From an uncultured beta proteobacterium (GTDB lineage: Bacteria; Pseudomonadota; Gammaproteobacteria; Burkholderiales; Burkholderiaceae_C), in NCBI GenBank assembly GCA_903914985.1, contig CAIWRE010000267.1, positions 1 to 9,797 on the forward strand: a stretch of DNA of 9,797 nt. Reading direction: 5' to 3'. Shown piece by piece: positions 1 through 6,354 of this stretch. The notes below the pieces were generated by a model. That model saw only the letters and a list, made by a program, of their open reading frames with translations. It did not search any database and was not told where the DNA came from. The position numbers and the translations under genes were made by a program. Each line of letters opens with the position of its first letter. Position 1 is the stretch's first letter.

Positions 1-901
1 CTTCTATCAAGAAGCCAAGATTCCGGTCATGAACAACGTGGCAACCGGCTCTATCGTCACCCACCAGTTTGACGATCAGCCCGAAAACTACATTTTCCGC
101 AACGCGGCCCATGACAGCATCCAGGCGCCCATGATTGTTGAAGAAGCAATTACCCGCCGCAAGTTCAAAAAAGTCGCCATCCTGGCTGATTCGACCAACT
201 ACGGTCAACTCGGCCGCTCTGACTTGGAAAAAGCGCTGGAACTCAAGGGCATCAAAGCCGTTGCGGTTGAAAAGTTCAACGTCAAGGACGTGGACATGAC
301 TGCCCAATTGCTGAAAGCCAAAGAAGCGGGTGCAGAAGTGGTTCTGACCTACGCGATCGGGCCAGAGCTGGCGCAAATCGCCAACGGTATGACCAAACTG
401 GGCTGGAAAGTTCCCATGATCGGTAGCTGGACCCTGTCGATGGCTAACTTTATTGACAATGCCGGCCCTGGTGGCGAGGGCGCGCGCATGCCGCAAACCT
501 TCATCCAGCAACCCACGACGCCTAAGCGTCAGTCCTTCATCATCAATTACCTGCGCACCTTCAACCCGAAGAACGCTCGTATCGATTCACCCGTGTCTGC
601 TGCCCAAGGATATGACTCGATCTACTTGCTGGCTGCTGCCATTAAGCAAGCCAACTCGACAGACGGTCCGAAGATCAAAGCGGCTTTGGAAGACCTGAAG
701 ACGCCTGTCGAGGGTGTGGTGACAACGTACAACAAGCCGTTTACCGCCAAAGACCATGAGGCAATCACCGCCAACATTCCCGTGTTCGGTGAAGTCAAAG
801 GCGAAAAAGTGGTGTACGCCTACGAAGAAGACCAAAAGAAAGCGTCGGAAATTCGTGTGAAAGACGTCAACGCCAAAGGCGCATTGACCGTCAAGAAGTA
901 A
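1..901 (+). CDS. ABC transporter periplasmic substrate-binding protein, Liv/HAAT family (5' end outside window)
   Basis: This is the C-terminal 299 residues of a type I periplasmic binding protein (Peripla_BP_6, LivK-like), which captures a small substrate in the periplasm and delivers it to the permease encoded downstream. The frame is open from base 2 (FYQEAKIPVMNNV), so the ATG at 29 is internal and the signal peptide with roughly the first 100 residues lies upstream. Family features are the inter-lobe stretch KKVAILADSTNYGQ, the segment AGAEVVLTYAIGPELAQI, and the late helix AAQGYDSIYLLAAAIKQA near in-window residues 200-215. It ends with TAA at 899-901 and is followed by a strong terminator, then livH, livMG and livF, so it is the binding protein of that system. 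The substrate (branched-chain amino acid, amide or aromatic acid) cannot be deduced. Confidence is high for the family and low for the substrate. Confidence 0.93.
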   Translation, partial: FYQEAKIPVMNNVATGSIVTHQFDDQPENYIFRNAAHDSIQAPMIVEEAITRRKFKKVAILADSTNYGQLGRSDLEKALELKGIKAVAVEKFNVKDVDMTAQLLKAKEAGAEVVLTYAIGPELAQIANGMTKLGWKVPMIGSWTLSMANFIDNAGPGGEGARMPQTFIQQPTTPKRQSFIINYLRTFNPKNARIDSPVSAAQGYDSIYLLAAAIKQANSTDGPKIKAALEDLKTPVEGVVTTYNKPFTAKDHEAITANIPVFGEVKGEKVVYAYEEDQKKASEIRVKDVNAKGALTVKK

Positions 902-930
902 ACCGGGCGCCAAGCCCGCGCGAGTGCACT

Positions 931-970
931 GAAACTCGCCAGCCCCTTCACGGGGCTGGCGAGTTTCTTT
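931..970 (+). terminator. Strong intrinsic terminator between binding protein and permease genes
   Basis: A perfect 16-bp inverted repeat runs GAAACTCGCCAGCCCC (931-946), loop TTCAC (947-951), then GGGGCTGGCGAGTTTC (952-967), followed by TTT. The stem begins 30 bp after the stop codon of the binding-protein gene. The T-tract is short because the lower stem itself contains AAA/TTT, but the hairpin is long and GC-rich. It sits inside the transport operon, so it probably lowers downstream transcription, or acts as a 3'-end stabiliser for the binding-protein mRNA, and does not isolate the genes. Confidence 0.85.
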
Positions 971-1028
971 CATAGGCGACGGCGGTCGTCAAGTTCCCCG
1001 GGTGCAAGGGGTGGTTGGTAAGAATATT

Positions 1029-1035
1029 GGGTGGA
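1029..1035 (+). promoter_or_regulatory. Ribosome binding site that decides the livH start
   Basis: The sequence GGGTGGA ends 9 bases before the ATG at 1045. This favours that ATG over the in-frame TTG at 1015, which would add ten residues (MVRILGGKNF) with no membrane or family character and has no comparable purine-rich site in front of it. Confidence 0.6.
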
Positions 1036-1044
1036 AAAAATTTT

Positions 1045-1920
1045 ATGGATATCCTGCTTCAACTTGTCTACAGCGGTATCGCGCTGGGCATGATTTACGC
1101 GGTCATCGCGTTTGGTTATCAGCTCACGTTTCAGACGTCGGATACCCTGAACTTCGGCCAAGGTGACGCGCTCATGTTGGGTGCTATGGTTGGTCTGACC
1201 CTGGTCAATATGGGGGTCAATTATTGGGCCATGTTGCCCCTGGTGATTGTGTTCGGCATGGTGCAAGGCTCTGTCGTCGAGCGCATCGGTGTGCAACCTG
1301 CCATCAAGATCAAGAGCGAGTTTGGCTGGATCATGTCCACCATTGCGCTGGGTATTATTTTCAAGAACGTTGCTGAAAATGTCTGGGGACGCGACGACCT
1401 GAAGTTCCCGTCGCCCCTGCCCGAGGCACCTATGAAGGTATTGGGTGCCAATGTTCTGCCGATGGAAATTCTGGTGGTTTTGGGAGCGGTGGCCATGATG
1501 CTGGCCGTCGAGTTTTTCAATCGCAAAACGATTTACGGCAAAGCCGTGGTGGCCACCTTCAATGACCGCGACGCCGCCAAGTTGATGGGAATTAACACCG
1601 GACTGGTGATCACCTTTTCTTACGCCCTGTCGTCTGCCACGGCTGCTTTTGCCGGCGCGTTGATTGCACCTTTGACCCTGACAGGCGCCACCATGGGCGC
1701 TGTCTTGGGACTGAAGGCATTTGCCGTGGCCATTATTGGCGGCTTGACCAGCGGTCTGGGCATTATCGTGGGCGGCATCATCCTGGGCGTGGCTGAGACT
1801 ACCACCGGCTACTATTTGTCGACCGGCTACAAAGACGTGCCCGGTTTGGTGCTGCTCTTGCTCGTGCTGGCGTTCAAGCCTGCGGGTCTGTTTGGCAAAA
1901 CTGCCATTAAGAAAGTTTGA
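1045..1920 (+). CDS. livH: Branched-chain-amino-acid-type ABC transporter permease LivH
   Basis: This is one of the two inner-membrane permease subunits of the Liv/HAAT importer and is expected to pair with LivM to form the translocation path. From the ATG at 1045 it has 291 residues, normal for LivH. It is almost entirely hydrophobic, with membrane stretches near residues 4-29, 42-78 (two), 91-112, 137-158, 185-210, 217-254 (two) and 265-280. The early LNFGQGDALMLGAM stretch corresponds to the conserved LivH region after the first membrane segment. The loop YGKAVVATFNDRDAAKLMGI (about 164-183) is the cytoplasmic ATPase-coupling region of the family, and the C terminus KPAGLFGK is typical. 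The stop codon at 1918-1920 lies 2 bases before the next ATG, so translation with livMG is probably coupled. The start is preferred over the upstream TTG because of the GGGTGGA site. Confidence 0.93.
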   Translation: MDILLQLVYSGIALGMIYAVIAFGYQLTFQTSDTLNFGQGDALMLGAMVGLTLVNMGVNYWAMLPLVIVFGMVQGSVVERIGVQPAIKIKSEFGWIMSTIALGIIFKNVAENVWGRDDLKFPSPLPEAPMKVLGANVLPMEILVVLGAVAMMLAVEFFNRKTIYGKAVVATFNDRDAAKLMGINTGLVITFSYALSSATAAFAGALIAPLTLTGATMGAVLGLKAFAVAIIGGLTSGLGIIVGGIILGVAETTTGYYLSTGYKDVPGLVLLLLVLAFKPAGLFGKTAIKKV

Positions 1921-1922
1921 AG

Positions 1923-3854
1923 ATGAACCGAAAGTCTCTTAGCGTAGCAATTGCCGCTCTGGCGCTCCTGGGTGCTGCACCGCTGTACCTGGACAATCCT
2001 TACTACATCCACATGATCGGCACGATCATGATTTACGCCATTCTGTTGTTCGGTCTGGACATCGTGGTGGGCTACACCGGCCAGGTGTCACTGGGCCATG
2101 CCGGTTTGTTTGGCGTGGGCTCCTACACCGCAGGCGTTTTGTTCTTCAAGTTGGGCGCGCCCCTGTGGCTGATTATTCCCGCCAGCATTGGCGTGACGGC
2201 CGGGTTTGGCGCTTTGCTGGCGCTGCCCGCTTTGCGCGTGACCGGCCCTTACCTGGCCATGGTGACCCTGGCGTTTGGAACCATCATTCAGATTCTGATC
2301 AACGAGATGGACTTCCTGACCGAAGGACCCTTGGGCATCAAGATTCCCAAGCCCGACCTCTTTGGAGCCAAGCTCGATGAGCACGGCTTTTACTGGATGG
2401 TGTTTGGCTTGATGGTGCTGTCTCTGGTGGTAGTGGACCGCGTTTTGAAATCCCAATTGGGCCGTGCCTTTGAAGCGCTTCGCGGCAGCCCGGTGGCCTC
2501 GGACTGTATGGGTGTGTCGGTGTACCGCTACAAGGTGTACGCCTTTGTGGTCAGTGCCGGCTTTGCCGGACTTGCCGGATGTTTGTATGCGTATTCCGAG
2601 CAATACATTTCGCCCAATACCTACAACAATGAATTGACGGTATTGTTCCTGTTGGCGGTCATCATGGGTGGTCGTAAAAGCCGCGCTGGTGCCTTGCTTG
2701 GGGCGGCCATCATCGTGATCCTGCCAAAGTTGCTGGACGACCTCGACATGTTCCGTCAGGTGTCCTCGACGCTGGCCGTACTGATGCTGATTGGTGCTGC
2801 GATTGGCGTGGTTAAAAAGACCACCACACCCCGCGCCATGGCCATTCCGGTGGTGGGCACGATCGCGCTGGCAGCCTTCTCGTTCTGGCTGCAATCCATC
2901 ACCGACTGGCGCTTGTCCATCTTCGGTTTGATGATTCTGTTCGTCGTGTATTACTTGCAAGACGGCATCGTCGGCTTCTTCCGCAAGCTGTTTTTCCGTC
3001 GCGCGACCCTGCATAGCGACTACGAAGGCGTGGACCTGGGCAAAGACGCAATTACACAGGCCTCTAATGCGAAGCACAGCGCCGCAGGCAGCGATCTGTT
3101 GGTGGCCAAGGGCGTGTTGATGCAATTCGGCGGTCTTAAGGCCCTGAACAACGTGGACCTGCGCATTCAGCGCGGAACCATCCACGGCTTGATCGGTCCG
3201 AACGGCTCGGGCAAGAGCACGATGATGAATGTGTTGACCGGCATTTATGTGCCCACGGCAGGTGACATCGAGTTTGCAGGTGATACGGTCGTGGGCCGCA
3301 CCTCCTCTGATATCGCTTTGTCCGGCATTGCCCGTACCTTCCAAAACGTGCAGCTGTTTGGCGAAATGACCGCTTTGCAAAACGTGCAGGTTGGCTTGCA
3401 CCACACCTTTGACAGCAACCTGATCGACGTTGCGCTGCACACGCCGCGTTATAAGCGTGAAGACAAAGCTGCAATTGAGCGCGGCCTGGGCCTGTTGCAC
3501 TTCGTGGGCCTGGGCGACCTGGCCGGCGAAGAGGCGCGTAATCTGCCATACGGCAAACAGCGCCTGCTCGAAATCGCCCGTGCCTTGGCGCTGGATCCGC
3601 AGTTGTTGCTGCTGGACGAGCCCGCTGCGGGCCTGACCGCGCCGGACATCAAAGAGCTGATCACCATCATCCGCAAAATCCGTGACCACGGCATCACCGT
3701 GATCCTGATTGAGCACCACATGGACGTGGTGATGAGTATTTGCGACAACGTTTCGGTGCTGGACTTCGGTCAGAAAATCGCCGAAGGCAAGCCCGCCGAG
3801 GTACAGGCCGATGAAAAAGTGATCGAGGCCTATCTGGGCGCTCCGGCCGCTTGA
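1923..3854 (+). CDS. livM-livG: Fused permease/ATPase of Liv-type ABC transporter (LivM-LivG)
   Basis: One 643-residue polypeptide joins a LivM permease to a LivG ATPase. Residues about 1-298 are the LivM core, with GQVSLGHAGLFGVGSY near 53-68 and the ATPase-coupling loop ALRGSPVASDCMGVSVYRYK near 185-204. Two further hydrophobic segments (about 308-326 and 331-346) and a basic patch (FFRKLFFRR) lead into a linker of roughly 30 residues. The ABC domain (about 391-643) has Walker A GPNGSGKST (425-433), Q-loop TFQNVQ (Q474), a signature region reading LPYGKQ instead of LSGGQ, Walker B LLLLDEP (561-567) and H-loop IEHH (about 598). The YG-type signature is usual for LivG. I chose the ATG at 1923, preceded by AAGAAAG (1909-1915); a TTG at 1917 would overlap the livH stop. 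Such fusions are known in betaproteobacteria. No stop or frameshift separates the two halves. Confidence 0.93.
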   Translation: MNRKSLSVAIAALALLGAAPLYLDNPYYIHMIGTIMIYAILLFGLDIVVGYTGQVSLGHAGLFGVGSYTAGVLFFKLGAPLWLIIPASIGVTAGFGALLALPALRVTGPYLAMVTLAFGTIIQILINEMDFLTEGPLGIKIPKPDLFGAKLDEHGFYWMVFGLMVLSLVVVDRVLKSQLGRAFEALRGSPVASDCMGVSVYRYKVYAFVVSAGFAGLAGCLYAYSEQYISPNTYNNELTVLFLLAVIMGGRKSRAGALLGAAIIVILPKLLDDLDMFRQVSSTLAVLMLIGAAIGVVKKTTTPRAMAIPVVGTIALAAFSFWLQSITDWRLSIFGLMILFVVYYLQDGIVGFFRKLFFRRATLHSDYEGVDLGKDAITQASNAKHSAAGSDLLVAKGVLMQFGGLKALNNVDLRIQRGTIHGLIGPNGSGKSTMMNVLTGIYVPTAGDIEFAGDTVVGRTSSDIALSGIARTFQNVQLFGEMTALQNVQVGLHHTFDSNLIDVALHTPRYKREDKAAIERGLGLLHFVGLGDLAGEEARNLPYGKQRLLEIARALALDPQLLLLDEPAAGLTAPDIKELITIIRKIRDHGITVILIEHHMDVVMSICDNVSVLDFGQKIAEGKPAEVQADEKVIEAYLGAPAA

Positions 3855-3873
3855 ACGTACAGGACACCCGCAT

Positions 3874-4596
3874 ATGTTGAGTATTAAAAATCTGGAAGCC
3901 GGTTACGGCAAAGTGCAAGTCTTGCATGGCATCTCCATGGAAGTGCCCAAAGGCAAAGTCGTGACCTTGATCGGATCCAACGGCGCTGGCAAGACCACCA
4001 CCATGCGTGCCATCTCCGGCATGATCACGCCCACTGCGGGCGAAATCAGCCTGAACGGCAAGCGCACCGATGGCATGGAGTCTTTCACCATCGCTAAGCT
4101 GGGCCTGGCCCATTCGCCTGAAGGCCGCCGCGTGTTTGCCACCATGTCGGTGACGGACAACCTGATTCTGGGTGCCTTCCCCCGCCTGACCGGCAGCCGC
4201 CCCAAGGGCGATGTGCAAGGCGATTTGGAACGCGCTATGGAGCTGTTCCCCCGCCTCAAAGAACGTCGCAACCAGCTCGCAGGCACCCTGTCCGGTGGCG
4301 AGCAGCAAATGCTGGCCATGGCCCGCGCCGTCATGCTCAACCCCGAGATCGTGTTGCTCGACGAGCCCTCCATGGGCCTGGCGCCGATTCTGGTGGAAGA
4401 AGTGTTTCGCATCATCAGCGACCTCAAGTCGCGCGGTGTAACCATGCTGTTGGTGGAGCAATTCGCCGCCGCCGCGCTCAAAGTGGCGGACTACGGCTAT
4501 GTGCTGGAAAACGGCCGCATCTCGGTGCACGGCGAAGCGTCCAAACTGCAGGACGATCCAGCGGTCAAGGCCGCCTACCTGGGCGGCGGACACTAA
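3874..4596 (+). CDS. livF: Liv-type ABC transporter ATP-binding protein LivF
   Basis: This is the second ATPase subunit of the importer, expected to dimerise in the cytoplasm with the LivG domain of the preceding fusion. The 240 residues are full length for LivF. Motifs in order are Walker A GSNGAGKTT (34-42), SPEGRRVF (81-88) where the Q-loop glutamine is replaced by glutamate as usual in LivF, signature LSGGEQQ (139-145), Walker B IVLLDEP (159-165), and LVEQ (193-196), where a glutamine occupies the switch-histidine position, also a LivF habit. The start ATG at 3874 is preceded by AGGA (3861-3864) at 9 bases. It lies 19 bases after the livMG stop, so it is co-transcribed, and a terminator follows about 40 bases after its TAA. 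Confidence 0.95.
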   Translation: MLSIKNLEAGYGKVQVLHGISMEVPKGKVVTLIGSNGAGKTTTMRAISGMITPTAGEISLNGKRTDGMESFTIAKLGLAHSPEGRRVFATMSVTDNLILGAFPRLTGSRPKGDVQGDLERAMELFPRLKERRNQLAGTLSGGEQQMLAMARAVMLNPEIVLLDEPSMGLAPILVEEVFRIISDLKSRGVTMLLVEQFAAAALKVADYGYVLENGRISVHGEASKLQDDPAVKAAYLGGGH

Positions 4597-4604
4597 ACCG
4601 GTAC

Positions 4605-4622
4605 CCGCGCTTTAGGGCGCGG
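4605..4622 (+). repeat. Short GC-rich hairpin just after livF
   Basis: CCGCGC (4605-4610) and GCGCGG (4617-4622) form a 6-bp inverted repeat with a 6-base loop, followed by AGTCTTTCCTT. It begins 9 bases after the livF stop, ahead of the main terminator. It could be an auxiliary terminator or a 3'-end stabiliser. The run of T is poor, so I do not call it a terminator on its own. Confidence 0.45.
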
Positions 4623-4636
4623 AGTCTTTCCTTGAG

Positions 4637-4675
4637 AAGGGTGCGAAGCGCGTGCATGCGTTTCGCACCCTTTTT
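4637..4675 (+). terminator. Intrinsic terminator of the liv operon
   Basis: The inverted repeat AAGGGTGCGAA (4637-4647) / TTCGCACCCTT (4662-4672) continues inward through GCGCG/TGCGT, with two G-T pairs, to a TGCA loop (4653-4656). The stem is 16 bp and is followed by TTTTT (4671-4675). Position and structure are those of a rho-independent terminator that separates the transporter from the cytochrome genes. The mirrored A-run on the left is only AA, so it is mainly one-directional. Confidence 0.88.
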
Positions 4676-4694
4676 GACTTTGGGGCTGGAAACT

Positions 4695-4727
4695 GGCTTT
4701 ACAAAGCCTTAGTGTGGGTGTGACACC
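4695..4727 (+). promoter_or_regulatory. Two small dyads in the leader of the cytochrome module (possible operator)
   Basis: The 72 bases between the liv terminator and the first cytochrome gene contain GGCTTT-AC-AAAGCC (4695-4708) and GGTGT-G-ACACC (4717-4727), lying 8 bases apart. They are too weak and too far from T-runs to be terminators. Either could bind a regulator or fold in the 5' leader. Neither matches an FNR/Anr or NnrR-type TTGAT-N4-ATCAA site. I could not find a convincing sigma-70 promoter to position them against. Confidence 0.3.
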
Positions 4728-4747
4728 ATGCAGGTTCAGGAGTCCCC

Positions 4748-5179
4748 ATGCCACTTACGCCCCCCCAATTTTTGTCGAAGATGGTTTCCAGCGCCCTTTC
4801 GTGGGTAGTTGCCGTAAGCGCGTCCATCGCAGCTTTGCCCGCTCAAGCCACCAGCCCCAAAGAGCAAATGGATGCCTATGCCGCCCAAAGCGGCCAAGCA
4901 CCGCAAGTTGCCCGCGGCCACGAGTTTTTCACGTCCAAACACGGGCATGAATGGGCCTGTGCGTCCTGCCACACCGACAAACCCACGGTCGAAGGTAAAC
5001 ATGCCAGCACCGGCAAAACCATCAAGCCTATGGCACCAGCGGTCAATGCTGACCGTTTTAGCGATACCGCCAAAACTGAAAAATGGTTTCGCCGCAATTG
5101 CAATGACGTCGTCGGTCGCGAATGTACGCCTGCCGAAAAGGCCGATGTCCTTGCGTGGTTGATTTCGCTCAAACCCTGA
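4748..5179 (+). CDS. shp: SHP-type monohaem cytochrome c (DUF1924), exported
   Basis: This is a small periplasmic cytochrome c of the sphaeroides-haem-protein family. The family is known for a high-spin-capable haem that binds O2 transiently and NO, with an asparagine as sixth ligand in the characterised Rhodobacter protein. The 143 residues begin with a signal peptide of about 34 residues ending in PAQA before TSPKEQ. The single haem motif is CASCH (71-75, with H75 as proximal ligand). The C-terminal block WFRRNCNDVVGRECTPAEKADVLAWL (113-138) is the SHP hallmark: an asparagine on each side of C118, which probably forms a disulfide with C126. M95 in KPMAP is an alternative ligand that cannot be excluded. 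The ATG at 4748 has AGGAG (4738-4742) at 5 bases. The dihaem cytochrome follows after 17 bases, as in known SHP clusters. Family call is strong; ligand chemistry is inferred. Confidence 0.88.
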   Translation: MPLTPPQFLSKMVSSALSWVVAVSASIAALPAQATSPKEQMDAYAAQSGQAPQVARGHEFFTSKHGHEWACASCHTDKPTVEGKHASTGKTIKPMAPAVNADRFSDTAKTEKWFRRNCNDVVGRECTPAEKADVLAWLISLKP

Positions 5180-5196
5180 GCATGACAAGGTAAACA

Positions 5197-5700
5197 ATGA
5201 ATCATTTTTCAATGACAAACGGCCTTCGCACCCCATTGCTTTTGGGTGCAAGGGCATTGGTACCCGCACTCTTACTCGCACTTGGCAATTTAGCCCATGC
5301 AGACGGTGATCGCTCCTATCCGCCCCCTTTGCCCTTGTACAAAACCGAGTGCGCGGCCTGCCACATCGCTTACCCGGCGGGCCTGCTGCCCGCCGCATCC
5401 TGGCAGGCCATCATGACGGGCTTGTCCAAGCACTTTGGCGTGGATGCTTCTCTGGACGCCGCGTCAGCCCAACAGATCAGCACCTGGTTGGTCGCTCACG
5501 CTGGAACGGGTAGACGGGTCAGCGACGCGCCTCCCGACAACCGCATCAGCAAATCACGCTGGTTTGTCCGCCAGCACGATGAAGTGAGTGCCAGCGTATT
5601 CAAACGTGCGTCGGTGGGCAGCGCGGCCAACTGTGGCGCCTGCCATGGCCATGCGGCCGATGGCGATTTCAATGAGCATCAAGTGCGCATTCCCAAATAA
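5197..5700 (+). CDS. dhc: Dihaem cytochrome c (DHC), exported electron donor to SHP
   Basis: This is a periplasmic dihaem cytochrome c of the DHC family, the known redox partner that reduces SHP. The 167 residues start with a signal peptide of about 35 residues (hydrophobic LVPALLLALGNLAHA, cleavage before DGDRSYPP). The two haem sites are CAACH (52-56) and CGACH (146-150). The stretch YKTECAACHIAYPAGLLPAASWQAIM (48-73) followed by LSKHFGVDASL (76-86) is the typical DHC N-terminal domain. H79 and H127 (FVRQHDEV) are candidates for distal ligands giving bis-histidine haems. The ATG at 5197 is preceded by AAGG (5187-5190) at 6 bases; an internal ATG at 5212 would shorten the signal peptide but leave it workable. 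It sits 17 bases after shp and 27 bases before the cytochrome b gene, clearly one operon. Confidence 0.9.
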   Translation: MNHFSMTNGLRTPLLLGARALVPALLLALGNLAHADGDRSYPPPLPLYKTECAACHIAYPAGLLPAASWQAIMTGLSKHFGVDASLDAASAQQISTWLVAHAGTGRRVSDAPPDNRISKSRWFVRQHDEVSASVFKRASVGSAANCGACHGHAADGDFNEHQVRIPK

Positions 5701-5727
5701 CACCGCGACCACCATTCATCGCTACAT

Positions 5728-6354
5728 ATGACAAGCCCCACCACCACGATCCGCGTCTGGGACGCTCCGGTTCGCGTTTTCCATTGGCTTCTGGCTGCAT
5801 GCTTTACCGGCGCCTACCTCACGGCGGAGAGCGAAAGCTGGCGTTTGCTGCACGTCACCCTGGGCTACACCTTGGGCGGCTTGATTGCCTTTCGCCTGGT
5901 GTGGGGTGTACTGGGTACGCGTTATGCGCGCTTTGGTAGTTTCGTGCGGCCGCCATCGGAACTGTCCCGCTACCTGAAGAGCATGTTGGCAGGGCGTCCA
6001 GCGCATTTCATCGGCCACAACCCCTTGGGCGGCGTGGCCATCGTCCTCATGCTGATCGCAGGCGCCGCCATGACAGCCACCAGCTATGCGGTCTACAACG
6101 ATATCGGTGGCGACTTGCTGGGCGAGGTCCACGAGGCCGCTGCCAACGCCATGCTGGTGCTGGTGGGTGTGCACCTCTGTGGTGTGGCGCTGGCAAGTTG
6201 GATGCACCGCGAAAACCTGCCGCGTGCCATGGTGACCGGACTCAAACAGGGCCAGCCGTCAGATGGCATTCACCGCCTATGGTGGTCTGTCGCGCTGGCG
6301 ATGGTGATCGCTGTGGGCTATTTTTGGTACCTGCAGTGGCGCCTTGCACCTTAG
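5728..6354 (+). CDS. Cytochrome b561-family membrane protein of the SHP/DHC module
   Basis: This is a four-helix inner-membrane dihaem cytochrome b (Ni_hydr_CYTB/b561 superfamily, 208 residues). It is expected to take electrons from quinol and pass them to DHC in the periplasm. The start IRVWDAPVRVFHWLLAA is diagnostic. Likely haem-ligand histidines are H19, H42 (LLHVTLGY), H135 (GEVHEAAAN) and H149 (VGVHLCGV), all in membrane segments. RYLKSMLAGRPAHFIGHNPLGG (81-102) is the conserved loop before helix 3. A last hydrophobic stretch (184-202) ends the protein. The ATG at 5728 has no visible Shine-Dalgarno sequence, so translation may be coupled to dhc. The upstream dhc gene is in the same frame, with only its TAA and nine sense codons between. 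The stop overlaps the convergent ligase gene stop by 3 bases. Confidence 0.92.
   Translation: MTSPTTTIRVWDAPVRVFHWLLAACFTGAYLTAESESWRLLHVTLGYTLGGLIAFRLVWGVLGTRYARFGSFVRPPSELSRYLKSMLAGRPAHFIGHNPLGGVAIVLMLIAGAAMTATSYAVYNDIGGDLLGEVHEAAANAMLVLVGVHLCGVALASWMHRENLPRAMVTGLKQGQPSDGIHRLWWSVALAMVIAVGYFWYLQWRLAP

Noticed and set aside
1015..1044. TTG at 1015 as the livH start
   Set aside because: It would add ten non-conserved residues, and the GGGTGGA site is placed correctly for the ATG at 1045.
2088..3719. 543-codon open frame on the minus strand opposite livM-livG
   Set aside because: It mirrors a strongly supported gene, its translation is rich in His, Gln and Arg with no domain pattern, and it has no start context. 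This is the usual antisense shadow in GC-rich DNA.
3694..4593. 299-codon open frame on the minus strand opposite livF
   Set aside because: It lies fully antisense to an intact LivF gene, has low-quality His/Gln/Gly-rich composition and no recognisable motif.
4674..4703. Possible sigma-70 promoter TTGACT (4674-4679) / TTTACA (4698-4703) before shp
   Set aside because: The spacer is 18 bp, the -10 matches consensus at only three positions, and the -35 overlaps the liv terminator T-tract. It is too weak to annotate.
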